A stretch of DNA of 64,000 nt, taken from Rhabditophanes sp. KR3021. Its lineage: Eukaryota > Nematoda > Chromadorea > Rhabditida > Alloionematidae. The position numbers and the translations under genes are program-made. The notes under the pieces were generated by a model. It worked only from the letters and a program-made list of their open reading frames with translations, was not told the origin of the DNA and did no database searches. Below, one piece after another: positions 1 through 12,739 of this stretch. The first letter of the stretch is position 1. Every line of letters starts with the position of its first letter. The stretch is taken from NCBI GenBank assembly GCA_963281155.1, contig CAUJLY010000006.1, positions 6,572,001 through 6,636,000 of the forward strand, in the 5' to 3' direction.

Positions 1-88
1 GAGAATGTTTCACGCAAAGTATTATTGAATGTTAAAATGAATCCTTAAAGTATACAACTTCTTACTCTTCTTTAAAATGCATACTTAC

Positions 89-1232
89 CTAGCACATTGA
101 CAAGAACAAATATTTTAAAGTGATCATTACTCGTCGACCAGATGCTTTTTATTTTTCCAATCACATTTAGGATGTTTTGTTTGCCTATAGAGGGCATTTT
201 TAAATATCAATATTATGCCAAGTTATTCAATTTGTAACTTGTCCACGTGTGACAACAACAGATGATGTTAACACACTTTCAATACAACACTTCACCAACT
301 TTCGTAATCCTTTTAAGACCTTTTGAACTATTTAAATTTGATAAAATTTTGATGAAGTAATGTATTTTCTTAAGATACCGACTAAAAGTATTACTCACGT
401 TTATGAAGGGTATTATGTTTTTGACGTTGATAATTGATAGGTAAAATATGATTTATAACAAGAATCCAGCAGATGGTAAAAGTATAATTGGATGCAATTT
501 CTTTTTTGCAACAATCAAACCAAAATGAATAAACAAATTATATATATGCCTATATAAAACCTAATAATTATGTATTCAGAAGCTGCAAAACCTTGGAGAA
601 CATCTTGTTTTTCACCTTTGTAATTATTTTCATTTCTCAACATGCATTCGCTTTCATGCCTTATTCTACCTCCTAATTACAAAGCACAAAAAAGATATTT
701 AAGATAGTTGCATAAAAAATAGGCTGGTTCAATCCTCTTCAGATTGTTACTTAAATTTAAACAGGTTTATTTGAATAAATATCATATCTTTAAACACATC
801 GCCAAAAAATGTATTATCAAGCTTCCTAAATTTGTTTTTGACGAAGCAATTCTAATGACTGTTTTTCTTCATAAATCATCAAAAATCGGTAAGTTTATTT
901 TGAACAAAAAACATACATATTAATCATTGCCAAAAACAAACAAAAAGTTTTAGCTTATGTAATGTATTTAATTACATACCCTTTGTCATTCTTTAAGTAT
1001 CCAAAAATTCCTTTGCTTTTATATTAAACTCTTGAAATTGTTTGATGTAATTAAAATAACGCTTTTGCTGCCATGGTTACATTCCACTCCTTAAATCTCT
1101 TTTTTAACAGGTAACAGAAATAGATAATTTGCTATATTACCTTTTGACACACGCTCCACCTGCAAAAGAACATTTCCAATTGACCTTTACCTCAAAAAAG
1201 AACATCACTTTGTCTGTATTGACGATAATTAG
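89..1232 (-). CDS. Candidate exons of an unidentified minus-strand gene at the left edge
   Basis: Two open segments bounded by splice signals. The upstream exon, 1232-1141, encodes a strand-like, cysteine-containing segment including FFEVKVNWKCSFAGGACVK and ends at a GTAATA donor in phase 2. The second, 184-89, follows a CTATAG acceptor and ends in a textbook AG|GTAAGT donor. It is open in one frame for 31 codons (NVIGKIKSIWS, then FKIFVLVNVL). That frame needs an incoming phase of 1, so an intermediate exon would be required. Direct joining to the 1232-1141 exon instead gives a second frame that stops after 18 codons. The hydrophobic alternation resembles NTR or similar beta-barrel secreted domains, but that is only an impression. 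The upstream end and the part beyond base 1 are unknown. No family recognised. Confidence 0.35.
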
Positions 1233-3257
1233 CTTTATGTCAAAATATAAAAATTATCGTATGCATACCAACTGCATTACTTCCATATAAATTTGAACAA
1301 AAGACACAAATATTTGGTTCTTTCTTAAGTTAAAAGATATATGCCGGCAAATCATAATTTTAGTTCAATGTTATAAACCGACATTAAGGAGGAGGTGACT
1401 TCGTGGCTAGATCGTATTACTCTTCTCACCTTAAATATAATAAATATGGCGTCTTTTGCCTTTTTTGTTAACAGATCCTTTTATTTATTTTACAAATAAA
1501 ATAGGCATATTAATTTAATGTGTTGTGGTCGTACTTATTGCTTTTTTTTATGAGTTACCTTGATCTTAAGCACTGAAGAGGAAAATGTTTAATGCATTTT
1601 GGGATTAGGGGTGAATGTCACCACGATCTTACTTATAATCTTTATAAATGATAAAACTTTAAAAATACTAGCATAAATTTAAACTACCAAAATTGGTGAA
1701 TTTCTCTTGATATTAATACTACAATTGCCCTATTGTAGCCATCTTGTGTGTATTTATATTCTAAAAATTTAAATGCACATTAAACTATACTTAAAATTGT
1801 ATGACCGTTCCAAACCTCATCACACTTATAACATCAAAAAGATTTGAATTGTAATGAACATACTATTACATTTCAAATCTCATATATCTTATATATTGCT
1901 ATTGTCTAATTACAAAATATCATGAATACGTTCCATAAAATTATCATTCATATTATATTATAATAATATAGTTTGATTTAGAAAACGGCTCTTACTTCTT
2001 AAAAAACATACCATTGATAAATATATAAATACTTGAAAAAGTTATGATTTTCTTTTTATTTGCTTAATGGTAGTAGAAAAATATATTCATATGTTAATTT
2101 AATATGATCATCTATTCATATATTAAATTAAATGTGCTCAATTACAATTTATTGTAAGGGGGTGGCTGTTGTTTGTTTCAAGCTCGTATAATAATTTAAT
2201 ATAAAATAATAAAATACTTAAATCATTTCCATTTCTCCTTACCATCGCCTTTGCCCATCCTTAATAAGAACAAGTACTTTTTGAGGCATGTATTCAAATA
2301 TTTTTCTATTCCTTGACACATGTCCAAACTTATTAAAAAATGTAGGTAAATGTATATTTAATTATTCCACCTATATTACAAAAGTTTGTTATTGTTTATA
2401 AAGATGATGTGAAAAAATCACTTTGAACATTTTTAAAGTAGTACTTTTGTCAATTAAGTTGATTATGATAAAAAATTTGTGAAATGAACTATTAAATAAT
2501 TGTACCTTATTTGTAAATTAGTAAAAATTGAATACGTAGGTATAAGCCAAGACAAGTAGAAAATTTAAATGAATTTAACTGTGTTAACAACCCTAAACTT
2601 TTATTTATAATTTATTTACCCTAAAATGGTACAGCAATATATAAACATATATCTATTATTTTTATTCATTATACCTTTATATTTAACTCAGTAAATCATT
2701 AGTCACAACAGACAATCAGTTTAACCTTTGCCAAACAATAAACGGCCTGTATCTGCTTACTTTACCTTCTTTGTACTTGTTGTACTATCATAGTTATAGT
2801 CTTTTCAGGTTAAATAAAAAATATCTCTCAATGTGTCATGGCAGGAAGTCATTTTTATTCAAACCTTAGATAGAAGCAATAACAGTATGTTCGATGATCA
2901 ATTAAGTGGTGTCATTTTCAGCGTACACACCATCATATCATATTTGTATTTGGCAGTAATTAATGTTATTTACTCCGGTTTCTTTTTTGTTAGCTGCTTA
3001 CATTGCTTTTCTAAACATACATATAATTTGTTCATATGAATTATCTTAAATCAAAAAACTTTTCTTTATTATAATTTCAATTTGATTTGGTGGTGTCAAT
3101 TTATTGCGTATTATTGCATCAATTGTGTGAAACCCAATTACACATCTTTCTTATTTAATGATGCTTTTCAGATTTTTTGCAATAATAAGTCTTTCATATT
3201 TGTGGAGTATACAAATTCTGTTAATTTTAAATTTATATCCTTTCTCTGCTATTCCTA
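1233..3257. other. AT-rich intergenic or intronic stretch
   Basis: No convincing gene. One possible plus-strand terminal exon follows a good acceptor (TCTTTTCAG at about 2800-2808): about 19 basic codons open to a TAG at 2867. The opposite strand is equally open there, so I do not call it. The left part may hold introns of the minus-strand gene at 89-1232, and the right end should contain the promoter of the cuticlin gene. Confidence 0.4.
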
Positions 3258-4728
3258 ATGAATAGAACAATTGTTGGTGTTTTATTCTTTTTATCAGCTT
3301 TTAGTAAATTGACTGTTGGATCCTTCGATGCAATTGAAAATGGAGTCATAGGTAAATAAGATTACAATCTTCGTTAATTAATTAAAAATAAATTTAAGGA
3401 ACACCGGTTGTCGTCTGCTCGACAGACAATTTTTTAATTGAATTTCAAACACAAAAACAATTCGAAGGACATGTTTACGTCAAAGGGCATTACACAAATC
3501 CAAAGTGTAAAACTAATGCAACATTGTTAAAATCAACCAATTTGACTGTCAACTTTTCTGATTGCAATGTTAGAAGACAAAGATCCGTATGTTTATTTTT
3601 TGAACAATCGTGTTCTTTCTTTTCTTTAACTCAAGGTTGACATCAATGTATCTTTTTTATAGGTAAATCCTAAGGGCATTTTAATCTCAGCTACAACAAT
3701 CATCTCATTCCATCCAGTAAGTAATGCTACCAATACAATTAATTACTTCTTTGTTTATTAGATGTTTGTTACCAAAACTGATCGTTCGTATAATGTTCAA
3801 TGCTTCTACACTGAATCAGATCAAAATGTCTCTGCTAAATTTGATGTTAATATGTCTTCTGAGCAGCAAAAGAAAATTTTAATTCTAGTAGGGGGTGACA
3901 GAAAAGATATGGAAAATGGAACCATGGAACATCCAGCTGTAAATTTAACTGATGAAGCATTTGAAGGTGAACTTAGTCCGTCTGACTTAACAACTGAATT
4001 GATCACTAAGTCTGTGCCCCTTCCAACGTGTACCTACAAAGTTCTCGCAGGTGATGCAAATGGTGAAGTAGTCAAATTAGCGAAAGTCGGCCAACAAGTT
4101 TACCACCAATGGTCTTGCACATCTGAATCGTCTATTTATTGTGCAACAATTCATACTTGTGTTGTTCGTGACGAAGGTGGCACTGAGGGTCTTTTATTGG
4201 ATGAAAATGGTTGTGCGATAGATAAATATTTGTTAAATAACCTCGAGTACACAAATGATTTAACTGGTGGTCAAGTTTCTCATGTATTCAAATTTGCAGA
4301 CCAACCATCAGTGCATTTTCAATGTCAAATCAGACTTACTCTCAAAGAAAACGAAACATGCAAAGTCAGTTTAGTTTTGTATTTTGTTATTAATCTATTT
4401 ATTATAGAGAACGAGTGACAGTTGTACATCGCCAATTCGGGGGAAAAGATCCGTAGGCGAAAGATACTCAAACTCAAGGATTGCTTCCGGAAACAACATC
4501 GACGTTTTTTCCCAATCAATGACAGTCCTCGAATTCGACAATACCCCCAAGGAAGATTTTAACAGAGAAGTTGGTAAACTTGTTAGTATCAATGACAATT
4601 ATTCAGGAGCTGTATGTTTGTCCTTGCCATTTGCCATGATACTCGGGATTTCATTGGTCGTAATTGTTTTTACAATTTTGGCCATCATCGCAATCACTTG
4701 TATCAAATTAAACAGATCTAAATATTGA
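3258..4728 (+). CDS. Cuticlin-like zona pellucida (ZP) domain membrane protein
   Basis: Five exons: 3258-3351, 3399-3586, 3663-3716, 3762-4364, 4408-4728, all in phase, giving 419 residues. A signal peptide (about residues 1-20) is followed by a ZP domain of the nematode cuticlin type. Diagnostic segments are [57 protein letters not shown] and [18 protein letters not shown] furin site RGKR lies at residues 324-327, a transmembrane helix at about 386-411, and a short basic tail follows. Family members are cleaved from the membrane and polymerise in the apical extracellular matrix or cuticle; a cuticle role here is inferred. The start ATG immediately precedes the signal peptide. A poly(A) signal follows at 4763. 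The next gene is convergent and ends only 183 bp downstream. Cuticlin family assignment is firm; the paralog is not determined. Confidence 0.93.
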
Positions 4729-4762
4729 ACCTTTGTCCTTGTCATTTGTGGTATTTAATTTT

Positions 4763-4768
4763 AATAAA
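4763..4768 (+). terminator. Poly(A) signal of the cuticlin-like gene
   Basis: AATAAA 35 bp downstream of the stop codon of the ZP-domain gene. It lies between two convergent genes. Confidence 0.6.
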
Positions 4769-4910
4769 ATCTCTTGAAACTTTTTAAAAATTTTTTACAA
4801 TTTATTTAGATAAGCATTTTGTATAAAGAAAAGTTGAGTATGGATTTGCAATCAAAAAGTGAACCTATTTTTCTATAATACTCGCCGAATTAAGATAATA
4901 AATGATACTG

Positions 4911-6862
4911 TTAGTACGACATTTCATAACTTTTTTGCTTGAATTTGGAGTCCATAGACTTGTGCCGGGATTGTTTATAATTACTAACATTATTTGAAAA
5001 AAATCCGCTTTGATAACTTAAGCCAGAGTTTGGATTTTCATAATTAGGGTCATTCTTAGAAAAGTGCCTAAATAGCTTGTCCGTCTTTGAGTCAATTGAA
5101 AAATCACGCCTATTTTGAAGATTACTAAAGTTTTTTGGTCTGTTATGTCTTTCATTTGTTTTAGCAAAATCGACTATTTCCGAGCTACTGTCAAATGAAC
5201 TGTTATCCAAATGACCTGCCGTTATTTGCCTTCTTACCATGATATTTTTAAACTTTTGTCTTTTTGAATTCGCTGCCTCAGTTGGTCTTTGTTTAGACGG
5301 GCTTTTGTGATCTTTTTGGATCTTTGCTGGTGATTCCGAATTAGACTCAAATGAAGTCGAGATTGAATTTTCATCGGAAATATCTGTTGATAAATTATTT
5401 AAGAAATCTGGATCTACTTCCAATAGTCTCCTTTCTTTCCAAAGTTGTAAACACTGTTTAGATGCTGATGTCTAAAAATAATTATTTACTTTATCTTCCC
5501 AAACATAATACTTACCTCTGGAAGCAAATGTTGTACAGTCATTTGTCGGGTCAATTTTCTTTTATCAAATTCCGATAATGCATGTTGAGTTGTATGCAAT
5601 TTATCAGGCCGGGAAAAACTTCTGCCACTATTTGAAATATTATCAGTGTATGATTCATGGACGCCATATCCATTCATAGAATAATTATTTACTTTTCTCT
5701 CTTCCATAGACTTTATTTGTCTAGAATGGCTAAAATTATTACTATTAGTTGGTGGAAGATAATAACGATTAAGAGGAAGAGGTGTTTGTGGTATTGGTAG
5801 CATTTTTTCATGCCTCATTGGATAATGTCTTTCAGGTATGTCAAAAGTTCTATTTGAATTGTGATAAGCATCATCAGCATTCCAACTATATGAAAAAGCA
5901 TGCTGGCGTGAGTAAATACGCTCCCTCGGTTCTGGTAAAGGAGAACTATGCTGTTTTAGAGGCTGATCTCTAATATTTAATGCGTCTGCACGCAATAGAA
6001 ATGAATTGCGACGGTTTTGTAATTCTGTAGGTGGGTTATACATTTGATATGATATGTTTTCCAAATGCCGTGTAGATGGTAACAAGCGCCGTGTTGCTGG
6101 ACGAGGATTTGAAAAATGATACATACTTCCTGTGGAACTTCTACGGATTTCGTCTGATGTCTCAATATTAATCAAGATGTCTGCACTCTGTGTTCTCATG
6201 TTTGAATCATTCTGATCAATAGTCAAATAATTGTTACTTTGGTTGATGTTAGTATAATTGTCATCCCCGAACTTTTCCATATCATGTATATCATCAGTGC
6301 AAATATCAATTTTTGCCACCGAAGGTGTAAACAAAGGAATCTGGGTAGTTGATGGTACGTTTGAAATATTGTTATACTCCATTTTATTTGACATACATGA
6401 ATTTTGATATGACTCATCGTCTGATAGTGGTTTTGATAAAGTAAGTTGTGGAATCATTTGAGGAGCATTAAGAACAGATTTAAATTGTTGTCCTGGTATT
6501 TGAATATATTGAGGATGTGCTACAGTCAGGGGCCTACATTGGCTGCTATCAAGACTGCGAACTTGTGCTCGCTTTTGCTCTGGCTTTGTCGTCCTAAAAT
6601 CCAAAATTATTTGTTCATTAATTAGGAAACTTGCGTCGTGATAGGTGTTTTTCTTTTCAAACACAACCTGTAAAAATACACGGTTGTAATTACGACGGCC
6701 AAGCCGCCAGCGACCCCGAAAACTAATATGGCTATGGTCAACAGTGGTCTTGACTGGTTCTAAAAAGGATTGGTAATTAAGTTTTGGGAAATTTGAGGAA
6801 GATATTAAAATACATAGACCATTAGCTAAATATTGAAATAATACGTTCAAATTATCGAACAT
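4911..6862 (-). CDS. Single-pass membrane protein with long disordered cytoplasmic tail
   Basis: Exons on the minus strand: 6862-6845, 6759-6668, 6593-5516, 5471-4911 (582 residues if it starts at 6862). The second exon encodes a clear transmembrane helix (RPLLTIAILVFGVAGG then LAVVITTVYFYR) directly before a long tail. The unspliced frame hides this helix; it appears only when the exon is read between the TTTTTAG acceptor and the CAG|GTTGTG donor, and both junction phases then fit. The tail (about 540 residues) is polar, rich in Asn, Ser, Arg and Pro, with no domain I recognise. The ATG at 6862 leaves almost no ectodomain, so the true 5' end may lie further upstream; a candidate signal-peptide exon is at 10551-10483. 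Its layout resembles the minus-strand gene at 18.0-24.5 kb. Confidence 0.7.
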
Positions 6863-6877
6863 AGCAAAGTAATGGCC

Positions 6878-8400
6878 CTTATATATTCAAATTTGATATG
6901 ATATTTAAGCTAACTCAAAAGAAAGATGTGTAGCATTATTATTTTCCTTACATCTATTCATGCATCGTTGCCAAATTACATATTATAATTGTGGCATTGC
7001 GTGATCCAGTAAGAAATATATTTTCAATAAACAATGCAATTTAAAATGCCAGCTAAGTATATGTTATGTACTTTAGCTATTACAAACATATACTTTTTTG
7101 GGGCACGAAATTTATAAGAACTATATGCATTGTATGGCATTGCTACCTTTACGAAATACAAATTTGAGTAATGTAGTTGGTACAAGAATTAGCATAAAAT
7201 GAATTATTGTATAGATAGATGTTTTTAATATAAATTTCAAAAGTAGGAGGATTGGCAATATAAATGTGTTGATTCGTAAGGCTTTTTAAAGTAAAACTAT
7301 TATTTTTTTGCTAATTTATAAGATAAATATGAAGAACATAAGAGAAAGGAAAGAAGGAGTGTATGAGCCAAAAAATTAAAAGAGCACATTCATGTCTATT
7401 TAAATGTATAGTTAAATGTGGAGTTAAATAGTTATTATTGTCAGGAAAAACAATGAATTTAATTTTATTCTCTTAACCTCACGAGGATCGCTTTCTGAAT
7501 ATATTATTGTGGTAAAATTCTTCTAAAAAACAAGATACTATATGTTAATATGCCTTTCTTCCGAGGATTATATATAAGTTTTGATATAGAAAATAATTGA
7601 AACATTCAATTATTCATTAATTTTAAAGAAAAATATTCAAGAATATATGACGTTAATAAAAAAGCTTAAAAAGTTTAATTCACTAGTTTATCAATTCCGA
7701 AATATCAATTGCAAGTGAATCTTAAGACACAGCGCTTCTCCTTATATAGCAAAAGTATTTTCTACGAACATGCTATGGGAATTACGCACAGTTTTCATAC
7801 GTAACTAAGCATATGTTACATAAAAATTAATGCTTCTGCTATCTTAAAGTTTGATCTTTTAAAATACATAATTACGCCACATATATTGCCATGTACTTAT
7901 TTCATTTCAAACCTTAAGATAAAGAAAATTCGTTTAAGAGATATACATTTTTTGTGGTTAAACTGATAAAGTTCATTTAATATGGTTTGTGACGTCTACG
8001 TCAAACTTTTGTGCAATACTGTAGGTTATTTTTAAACACTTAATTATTTATTTTTAACTAAATTGTCTAGGTCCAAGTATAAATTAGAAAAATAGTTTTA
8101 ATTGAAAAAAATCTAAATAAAATAAAAAAATTTAAATTCGCGATGTAATCATCTAATTTCAAAGATGAATAAATGGTTGTTTCCTTTATACTATCTTAAC
8201 AACATTTACCATTAATTAAGCTAATGTTTTTTAGAACTATAAAAAGCATAAATTCAAAAATTAGTTGGGTGTGACATAATTAAATGAGCTTTATATTTTG
8301 TTGATAATAAATTTATTCGATTGATTCACTAAAGAATTATAAAGACCATTTCAAAATAAAACATTGCATAATTGGTTTCGACAAGGTTCATTTTTTGGGC
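6878..8400. other. AT-rich stretch without recognisable gene
   Basis: No open frame with convincing splice signals on either strand. It may be an intron of the minus-strand membrane-protein gene if that gene begins at 10.5 kb. Confidence 0.4.
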
Positions 8401-8440
8401 AAGCTGTAAACATTCGAGTTAACATACAGAGAATATTATC

Positions 8441-9200
8441 ACTGGCACTCTTTGGTTAATTAATGTGAATATTTTACTAAAGTGCCAATGTACATGAAAA
8501 CTGTACACTGGCACTTTTGATTTTTTTGTTAATATTTTCTATAAGAATGTGTTTTAGGCATTTAAATCAAGTTATTAATTCACGATAAGCATATAAAAAG
8601 ATGTATTACTCCCTGAATAAATTATAATTCGCATTTTTTAAAAATAAGCGAGTAAATACCCCCGTGTACACTCAAACTAAATATTCTGTGCTGCGAGTGT
8701 AACCGTCTTGGAAATGTTTAGTTGAATTATTATTTTTTTAAATTGGTTCTGGACTGATTTGCAAAAATTTAGTTAAACATGGGATTTATGTATTATCAAG
8801 ATTTGTGTATTTTTTGGCAGACTTTTATTAAATTCAAAAAAATTGCTTTATTTGTATGTGTGCTTCACTGTGATGAGCCTTTTTACTCTCCTTTTACTAC
8901 CTGGTATCACATCCCAGCTGCTAAAAAATCATAATGATAGTGGGAAGAGGTGAGAAATCCTGTATTGAAGCCCTCTGAGTTCTTAGTGTCGCTGATGTAC
9001 AGCTCAAAAAATCACAATGATGCAGGGGGAATGGAGAAACTACTGAATAACAAATTAAGGTATGAGGTTAATCACAACTGAATTATGATATTTGCATGAC
9101 AAGTTGTACTTGACACATTTGGTTTAAATTTAATTTTTTCAAAAGAGTGCCATTGTACATGAAAACTGTACAGTTGGTACGGTGCCAGTACCATGTCACC
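8441..9200. repeat. Hairpin-bearing repeat, two dispersed copies
   Basis: At 8481-8515 a 14-bp inverted repeat (AGTGCCAATGTACA against TGTACACTGGCACT, one mismatch) flanks a 7-nt loop TGAAAAC. A partial inverted copy of the arm lies just upstream at 8440-8450 (CACTGGCACT). A second copy at 9146-9172 shares AGTGCCATTGTACA, the same loop and TGTACA, then diverges. Between them, 8914-8947 and 9002-9033 share a direct repeat around AAAAAATCA(T/C)AATGAT. The middle is less AT-rich than its surroundings and has a 47-codon open frame on plus (about 8940-9080). This looks like a decayed non-autonomous mobile element or nested copies of one; no target-site duplication was identified. Confidence 0.5.
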
Positions 9201-10482
9201 CAACATACGTATTTGAAAAAACGTTAATACTCATAATTAAATATTAACGACTAAAACTAATTAACTGCCAAATCAAGTATTTTTGACATCAAAAAAGGAC
9301 TTCTGAAAAATAATATAAAAAATTTGATGGGACTAATAATAAAATAACTAGATAAAATTGAAATGTAATGATAAAAAAACTGAAAGTGATAATAAAATAG
9401 AACAAAAAGTAATAATAATTTATTGTGTTTGACCTAAAACAATAATAGTATTTTATGGCATTTGCTATTTATATGCAAACAATTGCAGGAGTTTTATATA
9501 AGTTTTCGCAAAAATGGCATTCGTGATAGCAACATTCAAGATACATTTTGAAGTTGATTACAATAAATTTATGAATAACAAAGAAGATAAGTCAAAAGGG
9601 CAAAATAACTAATATTTTATATTATGATACACTACTCCCATTTTAGGATAAATATATTCACTCAACGAAACCGTTGAAAACATTATATTATTCCGTATAA
9701 TTGAAAATTACATTTTTAGGACAAAATAAAAGAAGAAAAATAAAATTGTACAATGGCTTTGCCAACGTATCATTTATTTTTCTTTATTCTCATCAAATAA
9801 ACAGTAATAATAATGAATTTTTTGTTAAAATTAATTATTTAGTTGAAGACACTTTTTTCAACTGTAAAATTGATGTTTAATGAGCGTTGTGAATTTCCAG
9901 TAATTACATCAAAATAAGGGAGACATTTTTGTGGCACATCAACAACAAAAAAGACATGCAACCTTTCATTAGGTGAATGCCACAAATTAGTAGATGAAAA
10001 GAGCAAACCAATGCAATAAAATTTACAAACAACATTTTGATGGGTTTGTGGTGTTGAAAGTTACTTCTTTTTTTCGTGACTACAACCTTTAGTGTTAAAA
10101 GTGGTAGAAAAATATTAAAGTATATATGCATTTGGGATTTCGGTTGTTTTTCAAAATCAAATCAAATATATAATTCATAATTAATATTCACAGCCAGTAT
10201 GTATATATCATCCCCAAGATTGCCATGTCAAGGTACGTTTATAAATATATTTATATTTATGTATTTGTTCAAATAAAATAACATTTATGTGTCACGTTTC
10301 CCGAAATTGAAATTCATGAAATCAGAAAATAATGCATGTATATATGTTAATTCATAAATTAACAAGCGTACTCTAATTAAATATTGCTAAATGTTTAAAT
10401 TATTATTTTGTGTTCAGAACACTTTGTAATTTTATTATTAGCAATTAAGTGCACCGAACAATAAACATTTTAATTTACTTAC
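9201..10482. other. AT-rich stretch, no gene called
   Basis: A hydrophobic open frame on minus (10131-9904) begins after a weak acceptor and contains no recognisable motif. I see nothing else that I can support. Confidence 0.35.
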
Positions 10483-10551
10483 ATTTGAACTTGCTGTTAA
10501 GGTAAAGGATCCAATTGTAATTATAAGAAGGAATAATAACAGAATTGTCAT
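10483..10551 (-). CDS. Candidate signal-peptide exon
   Basis: ATG at 10551 opens a 23-codon hydrophobic leader (MTILLLFLLIITIGSFTLTA) ending at a consensus AAT|GTAAGT donor in phase 0. An in-frame upstream ATG at 10635 would lengthen it. Phase 0 is compatible with the short segment 6877-6845 of the membrane-protein gene downstream on the same strand (weak acceptor ATATATAAG), giving a secreted N terminus, a very short ectodomain and then the helix. The intron would be 3.6 kb. The neighbouring minus-strand gene at 18-24.5 kb also has a remote signal-peptide exon, which is why I raise it. Otherwise it belongs to an unseen small gene. Confidence 0.3.
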
Positions 10552-11656
10552 TGCCAAAATGTGTTCACAAAGATCAAAAAGCCAATAATACATTTTGTAG
10601 AAGGTATTAAGTAATAAAACAAGTGCGATACACATGTTCAAAATAATTTTTTAAACTTGCCAATTTGTGAACATACTCATTTAATGAAAACAAGATTTTA
10701 CTTATATTATTCTATTATCCACTACCATAGCAAATTAAATTCAACCGTTTTTAAAATTGCTTAACCGTTGCTTTGTTTAAAACTAATTTTTGTCTGAGTA
10801 GCTTCCTTTACAAATTAAATTAGTTATCATAACAAATTTTCATATATGAGTTATCGCCGACAATTGTTGCTATTTTCACAAAAGACTATCATAATGTAAT
10901 AATAGCAACATTTAAAAAAGACAATTTGATTATTTATGAATATTATAATTTATATTCATTAAAACTTTTAAAAGGAAATAAATATATTCGGGTTTGAATG
11001 TGGTTTTATAAACAACCATTATTCGATCAAATGCAAATAAACCAAATGTACTTAAAATAAATTAAATTTGCATTTATAATTTAACCTGTCTGTTATAAGT
11101 TGATAATTGATTATTTCAAATGATAAACAATGAGTTGAGCACACGTGTTTTTTATTAATCAACGAACTTATTATTCCTATCATTAAAAGTCTTTTTAGTT
11201 TGGTAGAAGACAAGATTACTGTTTGCATGTATCTATTCATACCTATATGAATAAATAGATTACTAACATTTTGTTGATAACAAAGTTTGATACAACTATA
11301 ATATCCCAGTTTAATCAGACTTTTGTTCATTTTTGTTACAATGATACATTATTTTACGTACATTTGTTGTAATATTGTTACTTTTTAGATAATTGATGAC
11401 AACTTTATGCCATTCAAAAGTGTTATTTATTGATTTAGACTGATTTGTGTATTAATATATTTATTTAGATTCGGTGATTATAATATAAAGTTTACAATTG
11501 ATCACTTATTATAAAGGTCCATCACATTTTTATAATTGTTCTCATCGTTCTTGAATAAAATTTGTCATGAATACAATTTTCAACCACAAAAAATCTTCCA
11601 ATTTTGTTTTATCCAATTTACTTTAGGTAATTTGCAACTATTTTTCTTTTCTCAAA
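10552..11656. other. Intergenic region upstream of the kinase gene
   Basis: AT-rich, with no coding segment that I can support. It should hold the promoter of the N-acetylglucosamine kinase gene. No recognisable regulatory motif was seen. Confidence 0.4.
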
Positions 11657-12720
11657 ATGAATAAAACTGCTGTTTATGGTGGCATAGAAGGGTAACTAAA
11701 AATACATGATGCATATATAATTTTATTTTCGATGTTTCTTCCAGAGGTGCCACCCATTTTCAACTTGTAATTATGGATAGTGAGGGGAAAATTTTAGAAC
11801 AATGTAGTGGTGGTGGTGCTAATATTGCTATTTTAGGAGTAAAAGAATCGGCAAACAAAATAGTTCAATTTTTAAAAGAAGCTTCCAAAAAAGCAACATT
11901 TACTTTTCCACTTACGGCTTTAGGATTAGGTTTATCTGGAGCGGAAAATGAAGAGGCTAATATTGAATTAGTGAATTGTCTGACAGAAAACTTTTCAGAC
12001 ATTGCTAGTAGTTTTTTTATCACTTCTGACTCAATAATATCAATCGCAAGTGTATTTGAAACATCGGGAATCGTACTCATTGCAGGAACGGGTTCAGCTT
12101 GCCGTCTCCTCAAAAAAGATGGATCAATTCATTCGGTTGGTGGTTGGGGACACCTCATAAGTGATGAAGGGGGTGCCATTTGGTTGGCCATTAGAGCATG
12201 TAAATTAATCTTTGATATAGAAGATGGATTAGTCGAAGTTAACAACAGCAGCGATATGCTCAAACAAATTGTTTTTGACCATTTTAATATGAATCATCAC
12301 GTTCAAATAATTGATATCTTGTATGGTACAAACTTCGATAAAGCTAATCTAGCATCTATTTGCAAAGAATTTGCCGAAAAAGGAAAAGACGATAAGTTAA
12401 TTCAAAGTTTATTTACTGAAGCGGGGCAAAAATTAGCCGAACAATTAGTTGCCATAAGCAAAAATGCAGATGACGAAATGCTCAAAAATATGCCTGTTTT
12501 AATTGTCGGGTCTGTATTTTCAAGTTGGGATCTTATCAAGGATGGGTTTGAAAGTACTTTGAGAAAGAATGCGAAAAGAAGAAATTACCAAAAATTTACT
12601 TTGTACAAACAGGATGTTTCTCCAGCTGTTGGAGCAATCAGATTAGCGGCAAAAAAGACTGGTCAGCAATTTGCTATGAATGTACCATTAAATGTTTTCG
12701 CTCAAATTATTTTTGACTAA
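11657..12720 (+). CDS. NAGK: N-acetyl-D-glucosamine kinase
   Basis: Two exons, 11657-11691 and 11745-12720, phase-matched, giving 336 residues (human NAGK is 344). The family phosphorylates GlcNAc to GlcNAc-6-phosphate with ATP, salvaging amino sugar for the UDP-GlcNAc pathway. It belongs to the ASKHA (sugar kinase/hsp70/actin) fold. Visible motifs: the N-terminal phosphate loop YGGIEGGATHFQLVIMD, LGLGLSGAENEE, the catalytic Asp107 in TSDSIISIAS, the adenosine-site IAGTGSACRLL, GGWGHLISDEGGAIWLA, and VGSVFSSWDLIKDGF near the C terminus. All correspond to segments of the mammalian enzyme. The protein appears complete and intact. The downstream neighbour is convergent. Confidence 0.93.
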
Positions 12721-12733
12721 AATACAATTTACG

Positions 12734-12739
12734 AATAAA
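12734..12739 (+). terminator. Poly(A) signal of the N-acetylglucosamine kinase gene
   Basis: AATAAA 14 bp after the stop codon. The 570 bp that follow up to the next gene are AT-rich and empty. Confidence 0.6.

Noticed and set aside
9904..10131. 75-codon hydrophobic minus-strand frame
   Set aside because: Weak acceptor, low complexity, no motif; kept only as intergenic.
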